A DNA stretch of 64,000 bases, taken from positions 1,860,001-1,924,000 of the forward strand of contig NZ_CP126256.1 of the NCBI RefSeq assembly GCF_003234265.2, written 5' to 3'. Source of the DNA: Curtobacterium sp. MCSS17_015 (lineage in GTDB: Bacteria; Actinomycetota; Actinomycetes; Actinomycetales; Microbacteriaceae). The notes beneath the pieces were generated by a model. It was not told where the DNA came from. It saw only the letters and a program-made list of their open reading frames with translations, and did no database searches. The translations under genes and the position numbers were made by a program. Position 1 is the first letter of the stretch. Every line of letters starts with the position of its first letter. Below are positions 25,565-35,400 of the stretch, in pieces.

Positions 25565-26764
25565 ATGGACTGGCAGACGACCCCCGAGGACTCCGTGCCG
25601 TCCACCCTGGTGCCCGGTGCCGAGCTCCGCACGCTCGGCAAACCGCCCGTGACGGGTGCGTGGCGACCGGGTGACCCGCCCGGGGCTCGACGCTTCGAGG
25701 ACCTCGGCGAGCAGTCCGTCCGCGGCGGGCTCATCCCCGCCGTCCGCGTGGCCTACGAGACCTGGGGGACGCTCTCCCCCGCCCGGGACAACGCCGTGCT
25801 GGTGTTCCACGCGCTCACCGGTGACTCCCACGTCACCGGTCCGGCCGGCCCCGGGCACCGCACCGCCGGCTGGTGGGGCGACGTCGTCGGCTCCGGTCGC
25901 GCGATCGACACCGACCGGTGGTTCGTCGTCGCGCCGAACATGCTCGGTGGCTGCCAGGGCACCACCGGACCGTCCTCGCTGGCTCCGGACGGCGTGGAGT
26001 GGGGCTCCCGCTTCCCGTTCGTCACCGTCCGCGACCAGGTGGCGACCCAGGTCCGGTTGGCGGACCGACTCGGGATCGACCGGTTCGCTGCCGTCGTCGG
26101 AGGCTCGATGGGCGGCATGCACGCTCTCGAACTCGCCGTCACCGCGCCGGAGCGGGTCGCACGGGTGGCGGTGCTCGCGACCACGGCGCAGACCACGGCG
26201 GACCAGATCGCAGCGAACTCCCTGCAGCGTGCCGCGATCCAGATGGACCCCGGATTCGCCGGCGGTGACCACCACGACGCCGAACCCGGCGAGGGGCCGC
26301 ACCGTGGGCTCGCCCTCGCGCGGCGGATGGCGATGATGACCTACCGGGCCTCCGACGAGCTGAACGGCCGGTTCGCCCGGTCATGGCAGAGCGACGTCTC
26401 CCCGCTCGGCGACGACGGTCGCTTCTCGGTGGAGAGCTACCTGGACTTCCACGGCAACAAGTTCACCCGCCGCTTCGACGCGGCCTCGTACGTCGCCCTC
26501 ACCCATGCGATGGACTCACACGACGTCGGAGCCGGCCGCGGCGGGGTGGCTCAGGCGCTCGCCCGCGTGACCGCCAGGACCCTCGTCGTCGGCGTCTCGA
26601 GCGACCGGCTGTTCCCGGTCGAGGACCAGCACCGCATCGCCGCCGGAGTGCCCGACACGCTGGACGGCGACCGGGCCGCGGTGATCACGAGCGAGTTCGG
26701 CCACGACGGGTTCCTGATCGAACACGAGGCCGTCGGGGCACACCTGCGGCGCCTGCTCGACTGA
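25565..26764 (+). CDS. metX: Homoserine O-acetyltransferase
   Basis: A 399-residue alpha/beta-hydrolase-fold enzyme that acetylates homoserine with acetyl-CoA, the step before MetY. The nucleophile is Ser near residue 181 in VVGGSMGGMHALE; the acid and base are in GVSSDRLFPVEDQ and EFGHDGFLIE. FHALTGDSHVTGP and APNMLGGCQGTTGPSS are family signatures. The first 45 residues are a longer N-terminal extension than in compact MetX proteins. CAGACT lies 9 bp before the ATG, so the gene may have its own promoter in addition to read-through from metY. Confidence 0.94.
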   Translation: MDWQTTPEDSVPSTLVPGAELRTLGKPPVTGAWRPGDPPGARRFEDLGEQSVRGGLIPAVRVAYETWGTLSPARDNAVLVFHALTGDSHVTGPAGPGHRTAGWWGDVVGSGRAIDTDRWFVVAPNMLGGCQGTTGPSSLAPDGVEWGSRFPFVTVRDQVATQVRLADRLGIDRFAAVVGGSMGGMHALELAVTAPERVARVAVLATTAQTTADQIAANSLQRAAIQMDPGFAGGDHHDAEPGEGPHRGLALARRMAMMTYRASDELNGRFARSWQSDVSPLGDDGRFSVESYLDFHGNKFTRRFDAASYVALTHAMDSHDVGAGRGGVAQALARVTARTLVVGVSSDRLFPVEDQHRIAAGVPDTLDGDRAAVITSEFGHDGFLIEHEAVGAHLRRLLD

Positions 26765-26777
26765 TCGGGGGGCAACC

Positions 26778-26799
26778 GTGTCCCCGGAAGACGGGACAC
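26778..26799 (+). terminator. Probable terminator after metX
   Basis: A 7-bp stem GTGTCCC/GGGACAC with an 8-base loop begins 14 bp after the metX stop. There is no T-run, as is common in this high-GC sequence. Confidence 0.5.
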
Positions 26800-26945
26800 C
26801 CGCAGACCGATCCGTCGACCCCCGCGCGCCGAAGGCCCCACAACGGGTGTCGCCCGTGGAATGATGCAGAGTGCACGGTCTCGACCAGTGCTCGGTTTCC
26901 CAAGACCAACCAGCTCTCCCGAACCAGGAACAGCCAGGACCAACG

Positions 26946-28103
26946 ATGGAACTCCTCGCGCAGGAACGCGACCGCCTCCTCCGGTCGACGACGCGTGTCG
27001 TGGGCATCGTCTGCGCGCTCGTGAGCGTCGTGGGCGTGGCCACGTCGCTCGCCGTACCCGTCCTGCCGCTCGTCGTCGGGTTCACGTGCATCGCCGTCAT
27101 GGTCGGGGCACTCGTCGCCTTCGGGTGGAACGGGTCGACCTGGTGGACCGCCCTCACGGTGCTGAGCGGCCTCGGCGCCGTCGCGGTCCTCGCCACCGCC
27201 GTCGCCCCGGAGGACCGGGCACTCATCGCGAGTGCGCTCGTGCCGCTCGCCGGCGGCGGACTGGCCTCCCTCCTCATGGCGCAACGCGGGCACCCCGTGG
27301 GCCTCGGCATCGCGGCCTCCGCCGGCGTCGTCTCCGTCGGCCTGATGTCCTGGGCGAGCGGCACCGTCCTCTCCCTGCCCGTCAGCGGTGTGCTGCTCGG
27401 CTGGGTCCTCGTCGCGGTCATCGCCGTGTGGATCAGCCGGAGCATCCCGCGCGTGGCCCGACGCATCTACACGATCGGGACGGCACACCGCGCCGAACGG
27501 CAGGCCAGCGAGACCGAGGCGCAGCGTCGGCAAGGAGCACGACTCCTGCACGACACCGTCCTGGCGACCCTGACCCTCCTCGCCCACTCCGGTGTGGGCG
27601 TGTCCGAGCAGGCCATGCGCGAGCAAGCCGCCGAGGACGCCCGGCTCCTCCGTCACCTCCGCCTCGGCGCGACGCCGCAGCCGCAGCAGTCCGGCGACTA
27701 CTCGCTCACCCGCACCGAGGAGTCCCCCCTCGGTCAGACCCTCGAGTCGGTGAAGCAGCGGTTCGGTCGGATGGGACTCGAGGTCGCCTGGCACGGCACC
27801 GGGCAGGTCCTCCTGCCGACGCACGTCCTCGACGCGTTCCTGCTCGCGCTCGGCGAGTGCCTCGAGAACGTCCGTCGGCACGCCGGGGTCCCCGAGGCGC
27901 ACGTCACGATCGTGCACGACGAGGCGATGGTCCGCGCGATGGTCACCGACTCCGGGGTCGGCTTCGAGCTCGACTCCGTCAGCTCCGAACGACTCGGCTT
28001 CAAGGAGAGCGTCGTGAACCGCCTGCGCGAGGTCGGCGGCGACGCCCGGCTCTTCTCCGCGCCGGGCTCCGGCACCACGGTCGTGCTGGAGGCACCACGG
28101 TGA
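26946..28103 (+). CDS. Membrane sensor histidine kinase, HisKA_3/NarL-partner type
   Basis: A 385-residue sensor kinase. Residues 18-165 hold about five to six transmembrane helices with short loops and no large extracytoplasmic domain, as in DesK-like sensors of membrane or envelope state. The phosphoacceptor His is near 202 in ARLLHDTVLATLTLLA. The ATPase domain has N-box GECLENVRRHAG (Asn near 308), G1 DSGVGF near 335 and a G2-like SAPGSGTTV. I use ATG at 26946, which follows AGGAC. The next gene starts at an overlapping GTGA. A NarL-type regulator follows, completing a two-component system. Confidence 0.9.
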   Translation: MELLAQERDRLLRSTTRVVGIVCALVSVVGVATSLAVPVLPLVVGFTCIAVMVGALVAFGWNGSTWWTALTVLSGLGAVAVLATAVAPEDRALIASALVPLAGGGLASLLMAQRGHPVGLGIAASAGVVSVGLMSWASGTVLSLPVSGVLLGWVLVAVIAVWISRSIPRVARRIYTIGTAHRAERQASETEAQRRQGARLLHDTVLATLTLLAHSGVGVSEQAMREQAAEDARLLRHLRLGATPQPQQSGDYSLTRTEESPLGQTLESVKQRFGRMGLEVAWHGTGQVLLPTHVLDAFLLALGECLENVRRHAGVPEAHVTIVHDEAMVRAMVTDSGVGFELDSVSSERLGFKESVVNRLREVGGDARLFSAPGSGTTVVLEAPR

Positions 28104-29416
28104 GCCGCATCCCCGAGGACACGATGAGCCGCGGCCTCCCCGGCGAACCGAGCGCGCCCCGCACCCGCCGGGAGGCCCGTGAGCGGTACCGGGGCACCGA
28201 GCGTCGGCAGGCCCGCGGTCTCCCCTCCACGTCGACCGGCGCCCGCTCCCTCCGCCAGGCGGCCCAGCCCGGCGCGTCCCTCGGAGCCGGACACCTCGGG
28301 CTCGGTGCGGCCGTCCTGACCGGCCTCGAGGCGCTCGGCGGCATCGTCTTCTTCCTCGCGCACTGGGACGACTACGGCAACCCCTGGTTCACCGCCAGCG
28401 CGTGGCTCCTCTTCGTCGCCGCGGCCACCTGCGTCATCGGCATCGTCCTCACCTACGGCGAGCGGCTGACCGGTCTGGCGTTCGGTCTCATCTGCGTCGT
28501 GCTCGCCGGCGTCGTCGCGCTCGACTTCATCGGGATCTGGTCCCAGCACGACGTCGGGCACACCTCGACCGCCTCGATGGCGGCCGGTTTCGCCCTCCTG
28601 CCGATCACGACCCTCCGACCCGCGCGCGAGGTCATCGCGGCGATCGTCGCCCTCGGTCTGGCCTTCGTCGTCTACGCGGTGGTCTCCACCCCGATCAGCC
28701 CCGAGACGCTCCCCGGCCTCGTGACCCTCCTGTCCGTGACGGTCGTGCCGCCGTCGATCGCGCTCTTCGTCGTGCACCGGTTCCGCCAGCTCGTGCAGCG
28801 CGAACTCGACCGGGTGCTCGTGCAGAGCAACGTCGGCGCCCCGCAGTTCGCCGTCGGGATGCTCGCGTCGGACGAACTCGCCCGACTCGACCTCGCCGCC
28901 GAGAAGCTCCTCGACGCCGTCGCGAACGGCTCCGACCCGCTGCCGCTGTCCGACGCGTCCGCTTCCGTCGCCGCCTCCCTCGCGACCGAACTCCGCCTGC
29001 ACCTCATCGAGGGGCGTCGCGAGACGTGGCTGTACCACGCCATCACCGAGTCGGACCGGCTCGGACGGGCCGTCGCCGTCGCCGACCCAGGCGCCCTCGC
29101 CGGACACCTGTCCCCGGCGCAGCGCGACGGTCTGCTCCAGGCCCTCTGGCAGATGGTCGGCGACGGCCGGAGCCAGCAGCCCGGCTCCCCCGTCGTCTCG
29201 GTCACCCTCGGGCCGGTCGGGACCGACGGTCACCCGGTCAGCGACGACCGGATGGACGTCCCCGTCGTGATCGAGTCCCGCGGGGTCCCCCGTCGGCGCC
29301 TCGGGCCCGCAGCGTGGGCCGCCCTCCAACGCATCGGCCCGTACACCGACAGCGTGCGGGACGGCGTGCTCCACGTCACCGCGCACTGCGTCGTCGACCG
29401 GCACCCGCAGATGTGA
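28100..29416 (+). CDS. Kinase-like membrane protein, degenerate partner of the sensor kinase
   Basis: A 438-residue protein with a basic cytoplasmic N-terminus of about 70 residues (Arg-rich, including REARERYRGTERRQARG). About six helices follow between residues 75 and 235, then a cytoplasmic domain. This last domain is the size of a histidine-kinase core, with helical segments such as LATELRLHLIEGRRETWLY and SPAQRDGLLQALWQMV where DHp and ATPase helices would fall. I see no phosphoacceptor His motif, no Asn of the N-box and no DxGxG. It therefore looks like a pseudokinase or accessory sensor. Its 4-bp overlap with the true kinase gene suggests the two proteins act as a complex. The function is inference. 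Confidence 0.75.
   Translation: MSRIPEDTMSRGLPGEPSAPRTRREARERYRGTERRQARGLPSTSTGARSLRQAAQPGASLGAGHLGLGAAVLTGLEALGGIVFFLAHWDDYGNPWFTASAWLLFVAAATCVIGIVLTYGERLTGLAFGLICVVLAGVVALDFIGIWSQHDVGHTSTASMAAGFALLPITTLRPAREVIAAIVALGLAFVVYAVVSTPISPETLPGLVTLLSVTVVPPSIALFVVHRFRQLVQRELDRVLVQSNVGAPQFAVGMLASDELARLDLAAEKLLDAVANGSDPLPLSDASASVAASLATELRLHLIEGRRETWLYHAITESDRLGRAVAVADPGALAGHLSPAQRDGLLQALWQMVGDGRSQQPGSPVVSVTLGPVGTDGHPVSDDRMDVPVVIESRGVPRRRLGPAAWAALQRIGPYTDSVRDGVLHVTAHCVVDRHPQM
28169..28179 (+). repeat. CGGGAGGCCCG motif, copy inside the kinase-like gene
   Basis: Encodes RREAR in the disordered basic N-terminus. Confidence 0.7.
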
Positions 29417-29546
29417 CGCACCCCGCGCCTCCCGGCTGCTCCGACGTGCGTCAAGCGGACAACCAGGCCAGCCTCCCCAGACCGGACCACCGACCCTCCT
29501 AGGATCGGCAGGCCCCGGACGGACACCACGAGAAAGGACGCCGAGC

Positions 29547-30218
29547 ATGGCGACTCCAGCGGAACCGATCAGACTCGCACTCGTCGACGACCACCGGATG
29601 CTCCTCAGCGCCCTGACCGAGTGGATCCGCAACGCCGCCGACGACATCCAGATGGTCACCGCGGTCACCACGTGGCCCGAGCTGCTCACCAGCCCGGGGT
29701 TCCCGGTCGACGTCGTGCTCCTCGACCTCGACCTCAAGGACTCCATCCCGGTGTCGCTGAAGATCTCGACGCTGAAGACCGCCGGCGTGAAGACCGTCGT
29801 GATGAGCACGTACTCGGAGCCCAACGTCGTCCGCGAGGCACTCGGTGCCGGTGCCCTCGGCTACCTCGTCAAGAGTGAGGACGCGGCCATGATCGTCGAG
29901 GCGATCCGGTCGGCACAGCGGGGCGAGCAGTACGTCTCCGCCGAACTCGACCTCGCCATCAACTCCGGCGACGTCGGTGGCGTCCCGAAGCTCAGCGCGC
30001 AGGAGCGTCGTGTGATGGCGCTCTACGGCGGTGGGGAGCCGGTGAAGAGCGTGGCGTACCAACTCGGCATCTCCGAGGAGACCGCGAAGAGCTACCTCAA
30101 GCGCATCCGCGAGAAGTACCGGGTCGCCGGCTTCGACGTGGGCACGAAGGTCGCGCTCCGGAAGCGGGCGATCACCGACGGCATCATCGTCCAGGACGGC
30201 ACCCCGCACGGGCTGTAG
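29547..30218 (+). CDS. NarL/FixJ-type response regulator
   Basis: A 223-residue regulator. The receiver domain has acidic pocket DD at residues 14-15, phosphoacceptor Asp near 60 (VVLLDLDLKD) and the conserved Lys near 109 (YLVKSED). The C-terminal LuxR helix-turn-helix (LSAQERRVMALYGGG, VAYQLGISEETAKSYLKRIREKY) binds DNA. It has ribosome binding site GAAAGGA and a TAGGAT -10-like hexamer at 29500-29505, so it may have its own promoter besides read-through from the two kinase genes 130 bp upstream. The output genes are unknown; response regulators of this type often also control their own operon. Confidence 0.92.
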   Translation: MATPAEPIRLALVDDHRMLLSALTEWIRNAADDIQMVTAVTTWPELLTSPGFPVDVVLLDLDLKDSIPVSLKISTLKTAGVKTVVMSTYSEPNVVREALGAGALGYLVKSEDAAMIVEAIRSAQRGEQYVSAELDLAINSGDVGGVPKLSAQERRVMALYGGGEPVKSVAYQLGISEETAKSYLKRIREKYRVAGFDVGTKVALRKRAITDGIIVQDGTPHGL

Positions 30219-30283
30219 GGGTCGCGCGCGGGCGGCGGCGGCTCGGCCCGCCCTGCCCCGCCCGGCCTCGCCCCGCCCCGCCA

Positions 30284-30366
30284 GGTTCCCGAATTGCGGC
30301 ATCTCGAGCGTCGAGATGCCGCAGTCGTGGAACCGGGACGGTGCGCGCGCGGCGCGTCGTGGAACC
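30284..30366. repeat. Intergenic 83-bp element, copy B
   Basis: Begins GGTTCC, has TCGTGGAACC twice, and between the first pair carries a perfect 12-bp stem with a GCG loop (GCGGCATCTCGA / TCGAGATGCCGC). It is homologous over its length to 9484-9565. It lies between the convergent response-regulator and MFS genes, directly after a run of CCCCGCC repeats (about 30251-30281). Confidence 0.68.
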
Positions 30367-30468
30367 GCGACGAGCGCAGCCGGGCGCGTCGAAGCGCTCC
30401 GCACTCGGGAGGCGCGGCACGGGTGAGCGCGCCCGGTCACGTCCGGCGAACGCCGGGCCGGGGACGCG

Positions 30469-31737
30469 TCAGTGCGTGGACACGACCTCGCGGATCGGGC
30501 CGGTGCTCGCGCCCGCCGTCCGCAGCGCCGCTGCGCGACGCTTCGAGCGGCCCTCCACCGCGTAGCTGATCACCGCGACGACGACGCCGAGCAGCGCCAG
30601 ACCGATGCCGAGCCACCCCGGCGCGAGGAACCCGAAGCCGGCCGCGATGACCGCCCCGCCGAGGGCCGCGCCGAGCGAGTTGCCGAGGTTGAACGCCGAG
30701 TGGTTGAGCGCTGCCGCGATGGTCCGGGCGTCGCCGGCGATGTCCATCAGGCGGGACTGCACCGCCGGCGGGATCGCGGACGAGGTCGCTCCGAGCAGGA
30801 ACGCACCGACGAAGAGCCCGACGACCCACTGCGCGGTGAGCACCGTCACGAGCAGCGCGCCGATGAGGGCGAAGAGCCCCACGAAGATGGTGGCCTTCAC
30901 GCTGTGGTCGGCCAGGAACCCACCGAGCAGCCCGCCGACGACCATGCCGAGCCCGACGACGACGAGCACCAGGGGAACGGTGGACTCCGACAACCCGGTG
31001 ACGTTCTGTACGAGCGGCGAGATGTACGAGTAGACGGCGAAGAACCCGCCGAACCCGACCGCGCCGAGGCTCATCACGATCCAGGCCTGCGGCAGTCGGA
31101 AGACGCGGAGCTCGCGGCCGATGGTCGCGTGGACGTCCCGCGCGCTGCGGGGCACGAACGCGGAGACCGCGAGGAAGGTCAGGGCGAACAGGGCGGCGAC
31201 GACGCCGTAGGCGACCCGCCAGCTCGCGACCTGCCCGATCCACGTGACCGCGGGGACGCCGACGACGTTCGCGACGGAGAGGCCGAGGAGCACGAGCGCG
31301 ATGCCCTTGCCGCGCTTCCCCGGGCCCATGATGTCGCCGGCGACGATCGAGGCGATGCCGAAGTACGCGCCGTGCGGGAGTCCGGCGACGAAGCGTGCGA
31401 CGACGACGAGCCCGAAGGACGGCAACACCGCACTGGCGACCGTCGCGACCGCGAACCCGATCAGCAGCACCATGAGCAAGCCCTTGCGGGGGAACCTGGC
31501 CGACATCGCGGCGATCGTCGGCGCTCCGACGACCACACCGAGGGCGTACGCGCTCACGAGCCACCCTGCGTGCGCTACGCCGCCCTCCGGGTCGGCCGCG
31601 TACTGCCCGGGCAGGAGCGCCTCGGCGATGTTCGGCAGCAGACCCATCGCGACGAACTCCGTCGTGCCGATGGCGAACCCACCGAGCGCGAGGGCGAGGA
31701 TGGCGAGCGTGCGGCGGGCTGGCGTGAGCTGCGACAT
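30469..31737 (-). CDS. MFS transporter, DHA1 family (arabinose-efflux-like)
   Basis: A 422-residue, 12-helix proton antiporter of the DHA1 drug/sugar exporter family. Family features are the first helix IGTTEFVAMGLLPNIAEALL, an antiporter-like helix 5 region, and the RFVAGLPHGAYFGIAS motif of the AraJ/NepI/YdhP group. The C-terminal tail is basic. The substrate is unknown. The ATG at 31737 is the first plausible start before the helices. The 268 bp upstream contain a 12-bp palindrome CGAATCGATTCG (31882-31893) that could be an operator. Confidence 0.88.
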   Translation of the reverse strand: MSQLTPARRTLAILALALGGFAIGTTEFVAMGLLPNIAEALLPGQYAADPEGGVAHAGWLVSAYALGVVVGAPTIAAMSARFPRKGLLMVLLIGFAVATVASAVLPSFGLVVVARFVAGLPHGAYFGIASIVAGDIMGPGKRGKGIALVLLGLSVANVVGVPAVTWIGQVASWRVAYGVVAALFALTFLAVSAFVPRSARDVHATIGRELRVFRLPQAWIVMSLGAVGFGGFFAVYSYISPLVQNVTGLSESTVPLVLVVVGLGMVVGGLLGGFLADHSVKATIFVGLFALIGALLVTVLTAQWVVGLFVGAFLLGATSSAIPPAVQSRLMDIAGDARTIAAALNHSAFNLGNSLGAALGGAVIAAGFGFLAPGWLGIGLALLGVVVAVISYAVEGRSKRRAAALRTAGASTGPIREVVSTH

Positions 31738-31927
31738 GGGACCTGTTCTCGTGCCGGAGCACGGTGGGGACGAGCATGGCGGGGACGAGCACGATCGAGA
31801 CGGGCGCGGTGGGGCCGAGCACGCCGTGTTCGGGTGCCGGGCCAGTGTAGACCGCTCCAACCGGCGACGAAAGAAGTAGCACGAATCGATTCGACGAGCG
31901 CGTCCTACGCGCCGCTTCCAGGACGAC

Positions 31928-31974
31928 GAACGCGGTCGTGCGCACCGGAATCCCCGATCGGCGCGACCGCGTTC
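31928..31974 (-). terminator. Hairpin terminator after the zinc-ribbon gene
   Basis: An 11-bp perfect inverted repeat (GAACGCGGTCG / CGACCGCGTTC) with a 25-base loop, 31 bp after the zinc-ribbon stop on the minus strand; no T-run. Confidence 0.55.
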
Positions 31975-32005
31975 ATCGTGTCGCCCCCTACGGGCGTCGC
32001 AGCGC

Positions 32006-32197
32006 TCAGGCCGCGCGCTGCTCCGCCGTCTGCTCGGCACGACGCGCAGTCGAGCTCCGCGCCTCCGGCAGTTCGTCGCGGTGTATCCACCCACTGCCGC
32101 ACTCGGAGCAGCTCGCCCAGGCGTGCTGGCCGTCGTCGGAGGAGTCGATGACGACCGAGGGAAGGTCGCAGTCCGGGCACCAACCGTCATGCATCAT
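32006..32197 (-). CDS. Zinc-ribbon miniprotein
   Basis: A 63-residue protein with two Cys pairs, CPDC at residues 7-10 and CSEC at 30-33, separated by about 20 residues: a classical four-Cys zinc ribbon. The C-terminal 20 residues are a charged Ala/Arg/Glu tail. ATG ATG at 32197 is preceded by GGAAGGAG, fixing the start; longer in-frame extensions have no such signal. Small zinc ribbons of this type bind RNA, ribosomes or partner proteins; the role is unknown. It ends before a strong hairpin. Confidence 0.75.
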   Translation of the reverse strand: MMHDGWCPDCDLPSVVIDSSDDGQHAWASCSECGSGWIHRDELPEARSSTARRAEQTAEQRAA

Positions 32198-32423
32198 GAG
32201 CGGGCTCCTTCCGTCGTGGGTGTCGGTGCTCGTGCACCGGCTGATGGAACCAGCACACACCCCACCGCCGACATCGCAGGAACGTCGGCGGCGTGTCGGG
32301 CGGGTGCGCACCGGCCGCACACCGGGCTGGTCATCCCCTGTGCGATCGGTTCTCGCGAGACGGTGTCGTCACGGCTGCGTTAAGTTCAGGGGACACGCCG
32401 CTTCCCATGGGGGGAACACAACG

Positions 32424-35400
32424 GTGACTGCACCAACAGACCTGTCGGCATTCGCATTGCCCGACCTCACGTACGACTTCGCCGATGCCGACTCGGTCGC
32501 ACGGGCCTGTGACGCCGCGCAGTCCGCGGTCGCCTTCGACTCGTCGTCACGAGCTGCCCTGGTCCTGCTCGGTGGCACGGACTTCGCGGGCGATTTCGCG
32601 GAGACGTTCCGGGCGAACGCCGCCATCGCGCAGGAGGACTCGCGCGAACTCACCACCAAGCTTGGAGAGATCGCACAGGGAATCCGGCGACTGAGCGAGG
32701 CCGCGCGCGAAGAGAACGCTCGTCGCCGCGACGCACGTGCTTGGCGTGATCGCGTGCTGGCGCGCAGAGCGGACGCCGTCGACAGCACCTGGGACCGAAT
32801 CTTCGGCGAGGAACCGCCTCCGAGCAGCGGGAAACTCGATGCTCCGGCGTTCCCCGAGACGAGCTACGCACCGAGGGCCAGGAACACGCCGTCCGCCGGG
32901 GGCGGTCCGGGGCGCGGTGGTGGGATCTCGTCCGCGCGCCCGGAGAACCTCCGGTCGTTCGCCTCGGGGTCCGCGTCTTCGAACGGTCAGCTCAGCGCCC
33001 TGCCCGGACGAATCGAGAGCGCGATGGCCTCCTTCGCGCAGACGTGCGACTTCGGAACCGTCGACGTGGCACCCGTGCTCCGCGGTTTCCGCGCCTGGTT
33101 GGACGCCAACGACGGTGACGTGCGGTGGGCGAACACGATCGCGGCGGCCTTCGACGCCGCCGGCTCGCGCGGAGCGGTCGTCAGCGTCGCCGACAGTTCG
33201 CTGGCGGCAGCACTGCATGCTGCCGGGTTGAGCCAGACGCGGACGGATCTTAACTTCGGGGAGCCCAGCTTGTTCGGCGCCGTGCCCACGAGCGGGTTCG
33301 CGGCCGATCCGGTCAACACCGCGACGGGCAACTTCATCGAGGTGGAGCACGACATCGCGTTCGAGGGGACCGCGTTGGCGCTCGACCTCACCCGGACCTA
33401 CAACTCCTTCGACACCGTCGGCGGGGTGTTCGGCCCCGGGTGGTCATCCGTGCTCGACATGCGCCTCGAACTCCTCGACGACCACATCGCGATGGTGACT
33501 GACGACGGTCGGCGGATCACGTTCCCGACCCGGGGCTCCTCGGGTGTCCGGGCCGTCGGCGAGAACCTGTGGTTGGCCACCGAGCCCGCAATCGCGTCTG
33601 GATCTGCATCGAGTACGACCCCGGACGAGACGGTGCTCGTCGTCCGTGACAACGCCGGAGCCTGGTGGTCGTTCGCGATGACCGGCGCATGGCTCGCCTC
33701 CGGGACGGGGGTCCGTGCGGCGGTCACCGCCGGTCGCGACCGAGACGGCAGACTGGTCCGGCTCGAGCACCGCCGCGGACGGGCCGTCGCCTTCGTCCAG
33801 GCCGACGGTCTAGTCCGCTCGGCCCGGTCGTCGGACGGCCGCACGGTGACGTACGAGTAGGACGCCGACGGGATGCTCACCCCGGTGACGGGTCCGAGTG
33901 GCACCCGGTCGTACACGTGGGATCAGGATCGCCGGATCGAGCGGGTCACGGCAGCGGACGGCGTCGTCGAGTGCGTCAACACCTACGACGAGCACGGCCG
34001 GGTGCTCCGCCAGGCAACCCCGCACGGCCGGACATTGCGCTTCGCTTATCTGCCCGGACGCGTCACCTCCGTCTCCGACGAGGACGGCGCGAACGCGAAC
34101 ACGTGGATGTCCGACCGGCACGGACGGGTGGTCGGGATCGTCGACTCCGACGGTCACCGTCAGTCCCTGAGCCGCGACGAGCACGGGAACCTCGTAGCGT
34201 CGACCACTCGTGAGGGTTCGGTCACCGTTCACGCCTACGACGACCGGGGTCGGCTCGTCAGGACCGTGGCAGCGGACGGGACCGACACGACAGTGTCCTA
34301 CGACAAGCAGGACCGCGTGCGGCGGATCGAGCGCGACGGCCGGGTCGTCACGTTCGAGCATGCCGGGCCGTCCGCCCGATTCCCCTCGGCCGTCGCCGAC
34401 GAGCGCGGAGCCGCATTCACCCTGACGTGGGACGACGACCTGCTCGTCCGGATGGAGGACCCTGCGGGCGTCGTCGTCGCGTACGAGTACGACCGCGCCG
34501 GTGACCTGGTCGCCGTGCGGGACGCTCTCGGCGGCACGACCAGGATCGACCGTGACCCGGCCGGTCGGGTCGCAGCGACCACCACCCCGCTGGGTCACCG
34601 CACCCGCTTCACCTACGACGACGCCGGCCGCGCGACGTCCCGCGAGGACCCCGCCGGCGCCGTGTGGACGTTCGAGCGGGACGCCGGTGGCCGCGTCGGT
34701 GCCATCGTCGATCCGCTCGGTGGCAGGACGACCCAAGAACATGGTCCGAGCGGCGATGTGTCTAGCACGACCGACCCACTCGGACGGACGACCGAGCTAC
34801 GGTACGACCGTCTCGGCAACCTCAGCGCGGTCGTCCTGCCGGACGGCGCGCGCTGGGATCTGTTGCATGACGCTCTCTCGCGACTGCAGGAGGTCTCGGA
34901 CCCGGCAGGAGGCCGATGGCGCCGGGAACACGACGCCGTCGGGCGTCCAACCGCTCGGGTCGACCCCAGCGGCGTCCGGTCCGTCGTCGAGTTGATCGAC
35001 GGTGACCCGAGGGTCGACGGGTCACCGTCTGCTCCGTCCTTCGAGTTTGACCTCGCGAACCGTGTCGTTGCTGGGACGTCTTCGCTCGGTGACCGGACGG
35101 CGATCGAGTACGACGCTTGCGGTCGGCTGGCCGCATGGACCGAAGCGGACGGCGGCCGGACCACGCTCCGGTACGACGCCGACTCCCGCCTCATAGAGCG
35201 CGTGGAGCCGTCCGGTGCCGTCACCATGTTCGAGTACGACGCGTGTGCTCGGGTCGTCTGTGAGCATGTCCCGGGTGTGGGTACGACCCGGTACGGCCAC
35301 GACCTGACCGGGCGACTGGCCTGGATCGACGACCCCCGGAACGGACGGCGCACGGTCGCTCGCGACGCCGCCGGTCAGATGGTCGCCGTCAACGACGGGC

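Noticed and set aside
30241..30281. Runs of CCCCGCC as a possible tandem repeat element
   Set aside because: Short, irregular and compatible with simple GC-rich slippage.
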